From contig NZ_JAJBBR010000008.1 in assembly GCF_020532555.1 (NCBI RefSeq), positions 186,001 to 250,000 on the forward strand: 64,000 nt of DNA, written 5' to 3'. Position numbers and translations under genes: made by a program. The notes beneath the pieces were generated by a model, which ran no database searches, was not told where the DNA came from, and saw only the letters and a list, made by a program, of their open reading frames with translations. This DNA is from Microvirga lenta. GTDB taxonomy: Bacteria > Pseudomonadota > Alphaproteobacteria > Rhizobiales > Beijerinckiaceae. This document shows, in pieces, positions 25,682-33,352 of this stretch (its first letter is position 1; each line of letters begins with the position of its first letter).

Positions 25682-26341
25682 TCAGGCGGCATCGCCTCTC
25701 TGGTCGAGCTGGAGCATGGTGCGGATCTCCGCCCGCAGCACCGGCAGGAGCTCGGCCTCGAACCAGGGATTTTTCCTGAGCCAGCCGTTGTTGCGCCAGG
25801 AGGGATGCGGCAGGGGCAGGATGCGCGGCCGGCGCGGGCCGGCCAGGATCTCCCGCCAACGCTTGACGGTCTCCGTCAGCCCGTCGCGGAAATCGTCGCC
25901 CAGGTGCCAGGCCTGGGCGTATTGCCCGATGAGCAGGATCAGTTCGAGATTGGGCAGGGCCTCGAAGACCGGTCGGCGCCACATCTCCGCGCATTCCCGG
26001 CGCGGCGGCAGGTCGCCGCCCTTGGCATCCTGGCCCGGGAAGCAGTGGCCCATGGGGACGGTGGCGATGCGCGAAGCGTCGTAGAAGGTCTTCTCGTCGA
26101 GGCCGAGCCAGGTGCGCAGCCTTACGCCCGAGCGGTCCGGGAACGGAATGCCGATGGCGTGTCCCCGGGTTCCGGGCGCCTGGCTGGCGATGCAGAGCCG
26201 CGCGGTGGCGCTGCCCTGGATGATCGGGCGCGGCTCGTGCGGCAGCGCCGAGCCGTAGCGCGGCGCATCGCGGCAGATGCGGCAGGCCCTGAGCCGGCGG
26301 GAAAGCTGGTCGAAATCGGGAGCGGAATCCATTCCCCTCAT
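25682..26341 (-). CDS. Uracil-DNA glycosylase superfamily protein
   Basis: A 219-aa protein of the UDG-like superfamily. The N-terminus carries a cysteine pair (LRACRICRDAP). The motif-A region reads IASQAPGTRGHAIGIPFPDRSG and the C-terminal motif-B region LPLPHPSWRNNGWLRKNPWF. The middle has LILLIGQYAQAWHLG. These match the single-domain UDG-like proteins annotated in many alphaproteobacteria. The active-site polar residue typical of family 1 enzymes is replaced, so base specificity is uncertain. It follows the thermonuclease-fold gene by 39 nt on the same strand and ends the cobT unit. Confidence 0.85.
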   Translation of the reverse strand: MRGMDSAPDFDQLSRRLRACRICRDAPRYGSALPHEPRPIIQGSATARLCIASQAPGTRGHAIGIPFPDRSGVRLRTWLGLDEKTFYDASRIATVPMGHCFPGQDAKGGDLPPRRECAEMWRRPVFEALPNLELILLIGQYAQAWHLGDDFRDGLTETVKRWREILAGPRRPRILPLPHPSWRNNGWLRKNPWFEAELLPVLRAEIRTMLQLDQRGDAA

Positions 26342-26380
26342 CTGGGGACGGATGCCCGCCTCAGGGAGCGCGGCGCAGCG

Positions 26381-26905
26381 TCACTGCGCGGGCGCGTTCT
26401 GCCGCCGCCAATCCTGCGGCCGTTCGAACCTTCCGGCCCACAGGCCCGCCGAGCGGCTGCGGGCGGCGGCTTCCTCCGCCTGGTACTCGCGCCCGTACGA
26501 CACGGCCCAGCCCTCCTCGACCATCCGGGCGTTGAGGTCGCGCCCGTCCACCGTGCACGACACCAGCAGGCGCCTGTAGCGGTCGCGGCCGGACGAGCGG
26601 CATTGGACATCCCGGTTCAGGATCATGCGGATCAGCGCGTTGCGGGAGGTCTCGCCACAAAGATAGACCTCCCCGTCGAGCGTGCAGGTCTGGCGCATCT
26701 CGGGCGCGTCGATGCCCTCCAGGCGCAGGCTCCTGTCGCCGATGCGGATCGTGTCTCCGTCGACCGCGTGGGCGCGGCCCTCGATCGTGCGGTCGCTCGG
26801 CTCGAGCAGGAACCAGGCGCCCGCCGCGAGCCCGAGGGCCAGGACCAGGGAACTGAGGCCGGAGGAACGGGAGGAGCGGCGGGGCCGGAAACCACGTCGC
26901 GCCAT
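26381..26905 (-). CDS. Thermonuclease (SNase-fold) family protein, membrane-anchored or exported
   Basis: A 174-aa protein with a basic N-terminus, one hydrophobic segment (SLVLALGLAAGAWFLL, residues 19-34) and an SNase OB-fold. Staphylococcal-nuclease-like motifs are VDGDTIRIGDRSLRLEGIDAPE (first Asp set and Arg), the middle SRNALIRMIL, and GRDLNARMVEEGWAV. Two cysteine-containing strands (TCTLDGEVYLCGE) suggest a disulphide, which fits periplasmic exposure. It probably cleaves nucleic acid, although activity cannot be assured. It starts 2 nt after the cobT stop, an unexpected partner for a cobalamin gene, and precedes the UDG-like gene. Confidence 0.87.
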   Translation of the reverse strand: MARRGFRPRRSSRSSGLSSLVLALGLAAGAWFLLEPSDRTIEGRAHAVDGDTIRIGDRSLRLEGIDAPEMRQTCTLDGEVYLCGETSRNALIRMILNRDVQCRSSGRDRYRRLLVSCTVDGRDLNARMVEEGWAVSYGREYQAEEAAARSRSAGLWAGRFERPQDWRRQNAPAQ

Positions 26906-26907
26906 GG

Positions 26908-27933
26908 TCAGGCCAGGCGCTCGGAAACCCCGGCCTGACTGAATGTCGCCATGTCCCGATGGACCGCCGCCGCGCTCTTGACGATTCCAGCCGCCAGCGC
27001 CGCGCCCGTGCCCTCCCCGAGGCGCATGCCGAGCGCCAGGAGCGGGATCTTGCCGAGCCGCGCCAGCACGTCCTGATGGGCGCCTTCCGCCGAAAGATGA
27101 CCGGCAAGGCAGTGATCGATGGTGGACGGATGGATGGCGTGAAGGACGGCGGCGGCGGCCGTGGCCACGTAGCCGTCGAGGATGACCGGGATCTTCTGCA
27201 GGCGCGCGGCCAGGATCGCGCCGGCAATGGCCGCGATCTCACGGCCGCCGAGGCGGCTCAGCACCTCCAGCGGGTCCTTGAGGTGGTCCTTGTGCCGCGC
27301 GACGGCGGCCTCCACGGCGGCGACCTTGCGCCTGAAGCCTTCGTCGTCGATGCCGGTGCCCCGGCCGACCCAGTGCTCGGCCGGCCCGCCGTAGAGGGCC
27401 GTGTAGATGGCCGCCGCGATGGTGGTGTTGCCGATGCCCATCTCGCCTACGGCCAGAAGGTCGGTGCCGCCCGCAATCGCCTCCATGCCGAACGCCATGG
27501 TGGCGACGCAGGACTTCTCGTCCATGGCCTCGCGCTCGGTGATGTCGTTGGTGGGCATGTCGATGGCGAGGTCGAACACCTTGAAGCCGAGGCCCAGGCT
27601 GGCGCAGATCTGGTTGATCGCCGCGCCCCCGGCGGCGAAGTTCTCCAGCATCTGCCGGTTCACCTCGGGCGGGAAGGCCGAGACGCCCTGCGCCGTCACC
27701 CCGTGGCTGCCGGCGAAGACGCAGACGAGCGGCCGGTCGGCGGAAGGCCTCTCCTTGCCCTGCCAGGCGGCGAGCCATTCGGCGATCCATTCCAGCCGCC
27801 CGAGGCTGCCGGCCGGCTTCGTGAGCTGCCGCTCGCGCAGGCGCACGGCCTCGACGGCCGCCTCGTCCGGCCCCGGCATGGTCGTGATCAGGCGGCGGAT
27901 GTCGTCGAAGGGCGAGGTGGCGGCGTCGGTCAT
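26908..27933 (-). CDS. cobT: Nicotinate-nucleotide-dimethylbenzimidazole phosphoribosyltransferase
   Basis: A 341-aa enzyme of the lower-ligand branch of cobalamin synthesis; it makes alpha-ribazole phosphate from dimethylbenzimidazole. Conserved segments include LTKPAGSLGRLE, FAGSHGVTAQGVSAFP, EMGIGNTTIAAAI, GRGTGID, GGREIAAIAGAI, and the C-terminal LGMRLGEGTGAALA, in which Glu is the catalytic base. ATG 27933 (MTDAATSPFDD) gives the normal length; the frame continues upstream without homology. Its partner cobS lies about 1.9 kb away on the opposite strand. No B12 box was found upstream. The thermonuclease-fold gene follows after 2 nt. Confidence 0.95.
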   Translation of the reverse strand: MTDAATSPFDDIRRLITTMPGPDEAAVEAVRLRERQLTKPAGSLGRLEWIAEWLAAWQGKERPSADRPLVCVFAGSHGVTAQGVSAFPPEVNRQMLENFAAGGAAINQICASLGLGFKVFDLAIDMPTNDITEREAMDEKSCVATMAFGMEAIAGGTDLLAVGEMGIGNTTIAAAIYTALYGGPAEHWVGRGTGIDDEGFRRKVAAVEAAVARHKDHLKDPLEVLSRLGGREIAAIAGAILAARLQKIPVILDGYVATAAAAVLHAIHPSTIDHCLAGHLSAEGAHQDVLARLGKIPLLALGMRLGEGTGAALAAGIVKSAAAVHRDMATFSQAGVSERLA

Positions 27934-28086
27934 GGAGGGCTCCAGCCCGTGCGGGCGCTGAAGAAGACAAAGAATTCGGCCCGACCTATAGACCATTTTG
28001 CCGGGATGGGGAGGCGCGTTCTGCGCCCGACGGATGCACTGACGCAAGACCCGCCGTGCGGCTGGCGAATGGCGCGGGCCCGTCCG

Positions 28087-29019
28087 TCACAGCACCCCGT
28101 CGAGTTCGGCCTGGGCCTTCGCCTCGTCGAGAAGCCAGGTACGGAAGGCCGCGATGGCGGGCCGCTCCGCGACCGCTTCCGGGCAGACCACGTAGTACTG
28201 GTAAGCCCCCTTCACCTGGTGCGGAAAGGGCCGCGCGAGGCGCCCGGCCTTGAGATAGTCGCCGATGAGCACGTTGGTCGCCAGCGCAACCCCCTGCCCC
28301 GCCGCCGCGGCCTGAAGGGCCAGAAAGGTGTGGGAGAAGTGGGGTCCGTGGGAGGCGTCCACGCCCTGCACCCCCACGGCGGCGAGCCAGCGCGGCCAGG
28401 TCATGAAATCGGGAACGCCCTCCGGGATCTCGTGCAGAAGCGTGTGGTGGCGCAGATCCGCCGGCTCGCGCAGGGGATGCTCGGCATCGTCCAGCAGCGC
28501 GGCGCTGCAGACGGGAAAGAACGTCTCCTCCATGAGCAGGTCCGTGCGCAGGCCGGGATAGCCCCCTTTGCCGAAGCGGATCGCCACGTCCACGTCCTCG
28601 CGGGCGAAATCGGTCCGGCTGGTGGAGACCGAGACGCGGATCTCCAGGTCCGGGTGGCGCGCCCTCAGGGAGCCGAGGCGCGGGATGAGCCAGCTCGACG
28701 CGAAGCTCGGCAGCGTGCTCACGGTCACGACCCGGGAGGCCTCCGAGCGCATCACCCGGGCGGTCGCCTCGTCCAGTTCGTCGAGCACCTGGGACAGGGT
28801 GGCGGCATAGCGCTCCCCGGCGGGGGTCAGGACGACGCCCTTGCTGGGCAGGCGCACGAAGAGGGGAATGCCGAGCCAGGCCTCCAGCCCCTTCACCTGC
28901 TGCCCGACCGCGCTTGCCGTGACGGCGATCTCGTCCCCGGCCCGCTCGAAGTTGAGATGCCGGGCGGCGGCCTCGAAGGCGCGCAGGGAATTCAGGGGCG
29001 GCAGGCGGCGACGGGACAT
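28087..29019 (-). CDS. LysR family transcriptional regulator (GcvA type)
   Basis: A 310-aa regulator. The winged helix-turn-helix lies at residues 1-60: [29 protein letters not shown] region ([15 protein letters not shown]), and the [17 protein letters not shown] wing. The substrate-binding domain spans about 92-300. The opening [18 protein letters not shown] is typical of GcvA-like regulators. It is divergent from the DUF1127 gene; a gcccaag-N5-cttgggc inverted repeat lies between their starts at 29047-29065 and may be its operator. Target genes and ligand are unknown. Confidence 0.92.
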   Translation of the reverse strand: MSRRRLPPLNSLRAFEAAARHLNFERAGDEIAVTASAVGQQVKGLEAWLGIPLFVRLPSKGVVLTPAGERYAATLSQVLDELDEATARVMRSEASRVVTVSTLPSFASSWLIPRLGSLRARHPDLEIRVSVSTSRTDFAREDVDVAIRFGKGGYPGLRTDLLMEETFFPVCSAALLDDAEHPLREPADLRHHTLLHEIPEGVPDFMTWPRWLAAVGVQGVDASHGPHFSHTFLALQAAAAGQGVALATNVLIGDYLKAGRLARPFPHQVKGAYQYYVVCPEAVAERPAIAAFRTWLLDEAKAQAELDGVL

Positions 29020-29046
29020 GGATTTTTCAGCCTGAATGATGCCTCT

Positions 29047-29065
29047 GCCCAAGCTGTGCTTGGGC
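29047..29065. promoter_or_regulatory. Inverted repeat in the LysR/DUF1127 divergent promoter region, candidate operator
   Basis: A perfect 7-bp inverted repeat with a 5-bp spacer (gcccaag-N5-cttgggc) lies 28 nt upstream of the LysR start. Its T/A-poor form is not the classical T-N11-A site, so the link to the LysR protein is inferred from position only. Confidence 0.4.
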
Positions 29066-29149
29066 GAAACACAAGAACATCTCGTTTGCTTCCATCCTAG
29101 CCCAGGAGCACATTTACGCCTAGAGAAACACATGCAGATGAGGTCTGCC

Positions 29150-29410
29150 ATGACCGTCGGAATTGCCGCAGTAAATCTTGGCTCGAAGGCCGCCCCGTCG
29201 CGCAGGAGCGGCACTCTGCTGCCGCTGCTCCTGAAGGTGGAGGCCTGGCTCGACCGCCGCGCCAGCCGCCGCGCCCTGTACCGCCTCGACGACCGGGCGC
29301 TGGCCGATATCGGCCTCTCCCGCGCCGACGTGGACGGCATCTACGATGACCCGTCCCTGTCGCCGCAGAGCCTGCTCCTGATCCCCGACATGAGCCAGGA
29401 GCGGGTGTGA
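29150..29410 (+). CDS. DUF1127 (YjiS-like) small protein
   Basis: An 86-aa protein with the DUF1127 core at about residues 34-66: WLDRRASRRALYRLDDRALADIGLSRADVD. The Arg/Leu-rich helix-turn-helix-like segment is diagnostic. Related rhizobial proteins take part in RNA turnover or phosphate and stress responses; this one has an added N-terminus and C-terminus. ATG 29150 is preferred because TGAGG lies 6 nt upstream, but ATG 29132 or 29138 are possible. It is divergent from the LysR gene. Confidence 0.82.
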   Translation: MTVGIAAVNLGSKAAPSRRSGTLLPLLLKVEAWLDRRASRRALYRLDDRALADIGLSRADVDGIYDDPSLSPQSLLLIPDMSQERV

Positions 29411-29597
29411 CGGGCGGAGCCCGCAGGATGCGCATCCTTTGCTCCTAAAGCATCAGCGATCCCGTAGCCGAACGTCGAGGCGCCTCCGGAGTGCACTGGA
29501 GCCTCCTTCGAGACGCCGCTGTCGCGGCTTCTCGGGATGAGCGCAGGAGAGGATGATACCGCTGTAGGATTTGGCTGTGATGGCGCGACCTCCTTCC

Positions 29598-29697
29598 CTC
29601 CCCCTTGTGGGGAGGGCCAGGGTGGGGGGTGTGGGCGCCACACCTTCATAGGCTATCGCCCACACCCCCACCTCCACCTCCTCCCCACAAGGGGGAG
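29598..29697. repeat. Palindromic intergenic repeat element (about 100 bp)
   Basis: 18-bp perfect outer inverted repeats (29598-29615 and 29680-29697, CTCCCCCTTGTGGGGAGG type) and inner G-rich/C-rich arms (29621-29636 with 29657-29672) make one long potential hairpin. CTCCCCCTTGTGGGGAGG-flanked elements are common dispersed repeats in Hyphomicrobiales. It differs in sequence from the element at 14836-14978. Confidence 0.85.
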
Positions 29698-29766
29698 GAG
29701 AGCAGGTCGGCGTTTCCGACGGCCCGAGGTCCGTGGGGAGGATAGCGACGACCGGGTTCTCACCCT

Positions 29767-29790
29767 GGCCGGGTTCCGTAAGACCCGGCC
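29767..29790 (+). promoter_or_regulatory. Hairpin in the cobS leader
   Basis: An 8-bp perfect GC stem (29767-29774 with 29783-29790, 8-nt loop) ends 32 nt before the cobS start. It could act in the leader mRNA. It lacks a T-tract and the sequence conservation of known riboswitches. Confidence 0.35.
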
Positions 29791-29822
29791 ATGCTTTATC
29801 GGTCGGCTCGAGGGAGTCGAGC

Positions 29823-30659
29823 ATGGCCGAGCAACTGGAAGAGACCGGACCCGTCGCGATGGGATCGTGGCAGGGTGTCCTGGCGGATCTCGCCTCCTGC
29901 CTGCGTTTCTATTCCCGCCTGCCGGTACCGGCCCTGCCCTGGGAGCAAGACCCGCACGCCCTACCGGATTTTCCCAGAATAACGCGCCTGGTGCCCTTGG
30001 CGGGGCTCGTCCTCGGCATCCTGCCGGCGGCAGTTCTGGCGGGCGCCCTGCTGCTCGATCTCGGTCCCTGGCTCGCCGCCGCCCTCTCCGTCGCTGCCAT
30101 GACGGTGACCACCGGCGCATTCCATGAGGACGGCTTCGCCGACACCGCCGACAGCTTCGGCGGCGCGACCCGCGAGCGGCGTCTCGCCATCATGCGCGAC
30201 AGCCTCATCGGCTCCTTCGGGGCCTCGGGCCTCGTGCTCGTCTTCGCGCTTCGGATCGGGGCTCTGGCGGAGCTCGTCTCGCGGGTCGACACGGCCGGAG
30301 CCTGCACGGCAGTCCTGATCGCCGCCGCCCTGTCGCGCACCGCGGGACTGACGCCCCTCGTCCTCCTGCCACCCGCCCGCCTCGACGGCGCCTCCCATGC
30401 GGTCGGGCAACCAACCCGCGACACCTTCTGGCGCGCGGCGGCGCTCGCGGGCGTGATCGCCGTCGTTCTGGGCACCCTCTCAGGCCTGGACCCGTCCGGC
30501 ATCGGCCTCATGCTGATCCTCTCGGCCGCGTCGGGCTGGGCGCTGACCCGCCTGGCGGCACGGCACATCCAGGGGCAGACGGGCGATATCGCGGGCGCGG
30601 CCCAGCAGGTCGCGGAGATCGCCGCGCTCATCGGCCTCTTGACCGTGGTCGAACGTTGA
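29823..30659 (+). CDS. cobS: Adenosylcobinamide-GDP ribazoletransferase (cobalamin synthase)
   Basis: A 278-aa polytopic membrane enzyme that joins adenosylcobinamide-GDP and alpha-ribazole to form adenosylcobalamin. Motifs include LRFYSRLPVP near residue 26, the conserved GAFHEDGFADTADSFGG in the middle, and ERRLAIMRDSLIGSFGASGLV. About six hydrophobic helices follow or flank these. ATG 29823 gives a normal N-terminus. It is followed after 18 nt by a DUF1289 gene and then a protease gene, all probably one transcript. cobT is on the other strand at 26.9-27.9 kb. Confidence 0.94.
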   Translation: MAEQLEETGPVAMGSWQGVLADLASCLRFYSRLPVPALPWEQDPHALPDFPRITRLVPLAGLVLGILPAAVLAGALLLDLGPWLAAALSVAAMTVTTGAFHEDGFADTADSFGGATRERRLAIMRDSLIGSFGASGLVLVFALRIGALAELVSRVDTAGACTAVLIAAALSRTAGLTPLVLLPPARLDGASHAVGQPTRDTFWRAAALAGVIAVVLGTLSGLDPSGIGLMLILSAASGWALTRLAARHIQGQTGDIAGAAQQVAEIAALIGLLTVVER

Positions 30660-30677
30660 CAACATGAACCCTTGAGC

Positions 30678-30881
30678 ATGACCCGCGTTTCGAGCCCCTG
30701 CATCCGCGTCTGCCTCCTCGATCCCGAAACGGGCCTGTGCGAGGGCTGCGGGCGCACGCGCGAAGAGATCGGCCGCTGGTTCCGGCTGCCGGAGGAGGAG
30801 CGCCTGCGCATCATGGCCGAACTGCCGGAGCGCATGCGGCGGGCCTTCGCCACGACGGCTGAGACGGACGAGGAGTCCTGA
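30678..30881 (+). CDS. DUF1289 family small cysteine-rich protein
   Basis: A 67-aa protein with the DUF1289 signature: SPCIRVCLLDPETGLCEGCGRT (four cysteines in C-x3-C...C-x2-C spacing), then EIGRWFRLPEEERLRI. The cysteines suggest a zinc or Fe-S site. The family is of unknown function and common near cobalamin or Fe-S genes. ATG 30678 is chosen over TTG 30672. Its stop overlaps the next start as TGATG, so translation of the protease gene is coupled. Confidence 0.88.
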   Translation: MTRVSSPCIRVCLLDPETGLCEGCGRTREEIGRWFRLPEEERLRIMAELPERMRRAFATTAETDEES

Positions 30882-31597
30882 TGCCGGGCATCGGCTTCGT
30901 CAGCAGCCTTCTCCTCGGCGCCGCCGTCATGATCGCCCTCGTCCGCGTCGAGCCCATCGGGGATCTCTCCCCCATGGAGGCCGCCCTCCTGGTCGGCTTC
31001 GGCGGCATCGCCCTGGTCATGGCCGGCACGATCATCGACGGCTTCCGCCGCCACTGGACCTACGGCGTGCAGTCCATCGCCGTCAGCGGCGGCATTCTCG
31101 TCGCGCTGCTGGTGATCCATGCCTCGCGGGGCGAATGGCAGGCGGTGCTCGACCGCGCCATCGGCGACATCTCCTACGGCCGGACCGTCGTGACGACCGA
31201 GGGCGAGGTGGTGGCCGCGCGCCGCTCGGACGGCAGCTTCATCGTCGCCGGCAAGGTCAACGGGCGCGACACCCGCTTCATCTTCGACACCGGGGCCAGC
31301 ACCGTGGTGCTGCGCGCGGAAAGCGCCGAGGCCCTCGGCATCGATCCCGAGGCGCTGGACTATTCCATTCCCGTCTCGACCGCGAACGGCACGGCGCTCG
31401 CCGCCCCCGTCACCATCGGGAGCATATCGGTGGGCCCGATCACCGAGCGCAACGTGCGCGCCCTGATCGCGCGCGAAGGCGTGCTGCACGCCAACCTGCT
31501 CGGCATGACGTTCCTGGAGCGGCTCGCATCCTTCGAAGTCCGGGGCAACCGGCTGATCCTGCGCGCGAAGGGCGATGTGAGCGCAGGCGACGACTGA
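30881..31597 (+). CDS. Membrane-anchored retropepsin-like aspartic protease (TIGR02281, clan AA)
   Basis: A 238-aa protein with two or three N-terminal membrane helices (about residues 3-22, 33-51 and 64-80) and a periplasmic clan AA domain from about 112 to 230. The catalytic motif is FIFDTGASTVVL (Asp136-Thr137-Gly138), preceded by RSDGSFIVAGKVNGRDTRF. The domain carries a single DTG and so must act as a dimer. ATG 30881 overlaps the upstream stop by one base (TGATG). The substrate is unknown. The C-terminal part contains GMTFLERLASFEVRGNRLIL, as in the family. Confidence 0.9.
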   Translation: MPGIGFVSSLLLGAAVMIALVRVEPIGDLSPMEAALLVGFGGIALVMAGTIIDGFRRHWTYGVQSIAVSGGILVALLVIHASRGEWQAVLDRAIGDISYGRTVVTTEGEVVAARRSDGSFIVAGKVNGRDTRFIFDTGASTVVLRAESAEALGIDPEALDYSIPVSTANGTALAAPVTIGSISVGPITERNVRALIAREGVLHANLLGMTFLERLASFEVRGNRLILRAKGDVSAGDD

Positions 31598-31700
31598 CCG
31601 GAAGCGCTCGGCCCGCCGCGCCTTTCGGGCCGCGAGCAGGCGACAGACAACCTCGCAACTCTGTTATAATGGTCCAGTCGCCCGCCCTCCTTGGTTTTCC

Positions 31701-32339
31701 ATGCTCAAACTTGACCATCTGACCATCATCGCTCCAACGCTCGCAGAGGGAGTGGCGCACGTACGAAGGTGCCTTGATCTCGATGTCCCCTTCGGGCAGC
31801 ACCATGGTTACATGGGCACCTACAATCACCTGCTGCAGTTGGGGGACGGCGTCTATTTGGAAATCATCGCCCTCGACCCGGACGCGACAAGGCCGGGTCG
31901 CGCGCGCTGGTTTGGATTGGACGATGGTAAAGCCGTCAGAGCCGATTGGGATGCCGGCCGCCGCCTTCGGAGCTGGGTGGCGCGGACGGACGCAATCGAT
32001 ACCGTCCTGGCCGGTCGGGAAGGGATATTCGGAAAGAAGGTGTCCCTTCCGTGGTCCAATCCGTCGTTCGACTTTGCGATTCCGGACGACGGCTCGCTTC
32101 CTCTTGGGGGCGCGGCTCCTTCGATCATCGACAGACGCGGCAAACCTCGGTCGATGGACACGATCGCCGATCTGGGAGCCAGACTCAGATCATTCTCGCT
32201 CGAACATCCTGACGCTGCAGCCATCTCTGAACTCTATCGAGAGATCGGCGTCGACCGCTTGCCTCATATTATCCGCTGCGATGCCCTGCGCTACCGCGCG
32301 CAGATAGAAACGCCCGCCGGCACCAGGGAACTTTCCTAA
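31701..32339 (+). CDS. VOC-superfamily protein (glyoxalase-like domain)
   Basis: A 212-aa protein of the glyoxalase-like (PF13468-type) group. It begins LKLDHLTIIAPTLAEGVAHV and continues with GQHHGYMGTYNHLLQLGDGVYLEIIALDPD, in which the His and Glu may be metal ligands. The second half contains IPDDGSLPLGGAAPSIIDR. The enzyme reaction is unknown; such proteins are often labelled only as VOC family. GC content is somewhat lower than in flanking core genes. It is preceded by a 103-nt gap and stands alone between the aspartic protease and methionine aminopeptidase genes. Confidence 0.82.
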   Translation: MLKLDHLTIIAPTLAEGVAHVRRCLDLDVPFGQHHGYMGTYNHLLQLGDGVYLEIIALDPDATRPGRARWFGLDDGKAVRADWDAGRRLRSWVARTDAIDTVLAGREGIFGKKVSLPWSNPSFDFAIPDDGSLPLGGAAPSIIDRRGKPRSMDTIADLGARLRSFSLEHPDAAAISELYREIGVDRLPHIIRCDALRYRAQIETPAGTRELS

Positions 32340-32533
32340 GCCGTGCATCAAGGTCCGGAACGGGTCGTAATCTCCCTTTCGATCCAGCACACGCCTGAAG
32401 AGAGCGCCCCTTGACGTCGCCAGTCGGTCCGCAGCTCGCATTCCGCAGGGCACATTCCACGAATTCCGACGCGCTCTCCCGTTTGTAAGTCGGGTTCACA
32501 AGCGCTATGTCGTGGCTTTCGGAAGAGCCTGGC

Positions 32534-33283
32534 ATGACAATCTCGAATGACGACGACCTCACCCACCTGAAGGAGATCGGGCGTATCGTCGCCAATACTC
32601 TCGAGGCGATGGGGAAGGCCCTCGAGCCGGGCATGACCACCTCCGAACTCGACCTGATCGGGCGAAAGCTCCTGGAAGCGGCCGGGGCGCGTCCGGCTCC
32701 GGAATTGGCCTACGCATTTCCTGGGGCGACCTGCATCAGCGTGAACGAGGAGATCGCCCATGGCATCCCGGGCGCCCGACGGATCGAGCGTGGCGACCTG
32801 GTCAACATCGACGTCTCTGCCGAGAAGAACGGCTTCTTTGCCGATACGGGAGCCTCCTTCGCCGTCCCACCGGTAACCCGCTCGATCGAACGCCTTTGCC
32901 GGGACGGTCGGCGGGCCATGTGGACGGGCCTGCGGCAGGTGGGAGTCGGCAAGCCGATTGCCGGCATCGGTCAAGCCATCGGGGCCTTTGCGCGGAAGAA
33001 CGGCTACAGTCTCGTCAGGAACCTTGCCAGTCACGGCGTCGGCCTGTCGCTCCATGAGGAGCCGAAAGAGATCGCCACATGGCCGGACGCCTCCGAGCGC
33101 CGCATCATGAGCGACGGCATGGTGTTCACCGTCGAGCCATTCCTGTCCCTCGGCGCCGAGTGGGCCGAGGATGGCGACGATCCGTGGACGCTCTACAGCA
33201 GCCCCGAGGCCCCTACCGTCCAGTACGAGCACACCGTCGTGGCAACCCGAAACGGGCCCCTAATCGTGACGATGGCCGGTTGA
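32534..33283 (+). CDS. map: Type I methionine aminopeptidase
   Basis: A 249-aa metalloprotease that removes N-terminal Met from new proteins. The five metal ligands are all present: Asp93 and Asp104 (NIDVSAEKNGFFADTGASF), His167 (LASHGVGLSLHEEP), Glu201 (VFTVEPF) and Glu232 (VQYEHTVV). The substrate histidine is His76 in EIAHGIPG. ATG 32534 is chosen; ATG 32507 would add nine residues. It is isolated from translation genes and its ADTGASF variation differs from the usual housekeeping copy, so it may be an accessory MetAP. It is convergent with dusA. Confidence 0.92.
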   Translation: MTISNDDDLTHLKEIGRIVANTLEAMGKALEPGMTTSELDLIGRKLLEAAGARPAPELAYAFPGATCISVNEEIAHGIPGARRIERGDLVNIDVSAEKNGFFADTGASFAVPPVTRSIERLCRDGRRAMWTGLRQVGVGKPIAGIGQAIGAFARKNGYSLVRNLASHGVGLSLHEEPKEIATWPDASERRIMSDGMVFTVEPFLSLGAEWAEDGDDPWTLYSSPEAPTVQYEHTVVATRNGPLIVTMAG

Positions 33284-33352
33284 ACCCTTCTGCTCGGCAG
33301 CCCGCAGACGAAGCGGAACCCGGATCGCCCGTTCCGCAATGCCGACGGGTCT

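Larger units (their letters stand above)
29411..29822. other. Long intergenic region upstream of cobS
   Basis: A 412-nt stretch without a supportable gene. It holds the 29598-29697 palindromic element and an 8-bp hairpin at 29767-29790. I looked for the B12-box signature of a cobalamin riboswitch and did not find it. The rest shows no clear features. Confidence 0.6.

Noticed and set aside
29700..29822. Cobalamin riboswitch upstream of cobS
   Set aside because: A hairpin is present but no B12-box sequence or the expected long conserved leader was found.
31601..31632. 7-bp GC hairpin after the aspartic protease gene
   Set aside because: The loop is long (10 nt) and no T-tract follows; too weak to list as a terminator.
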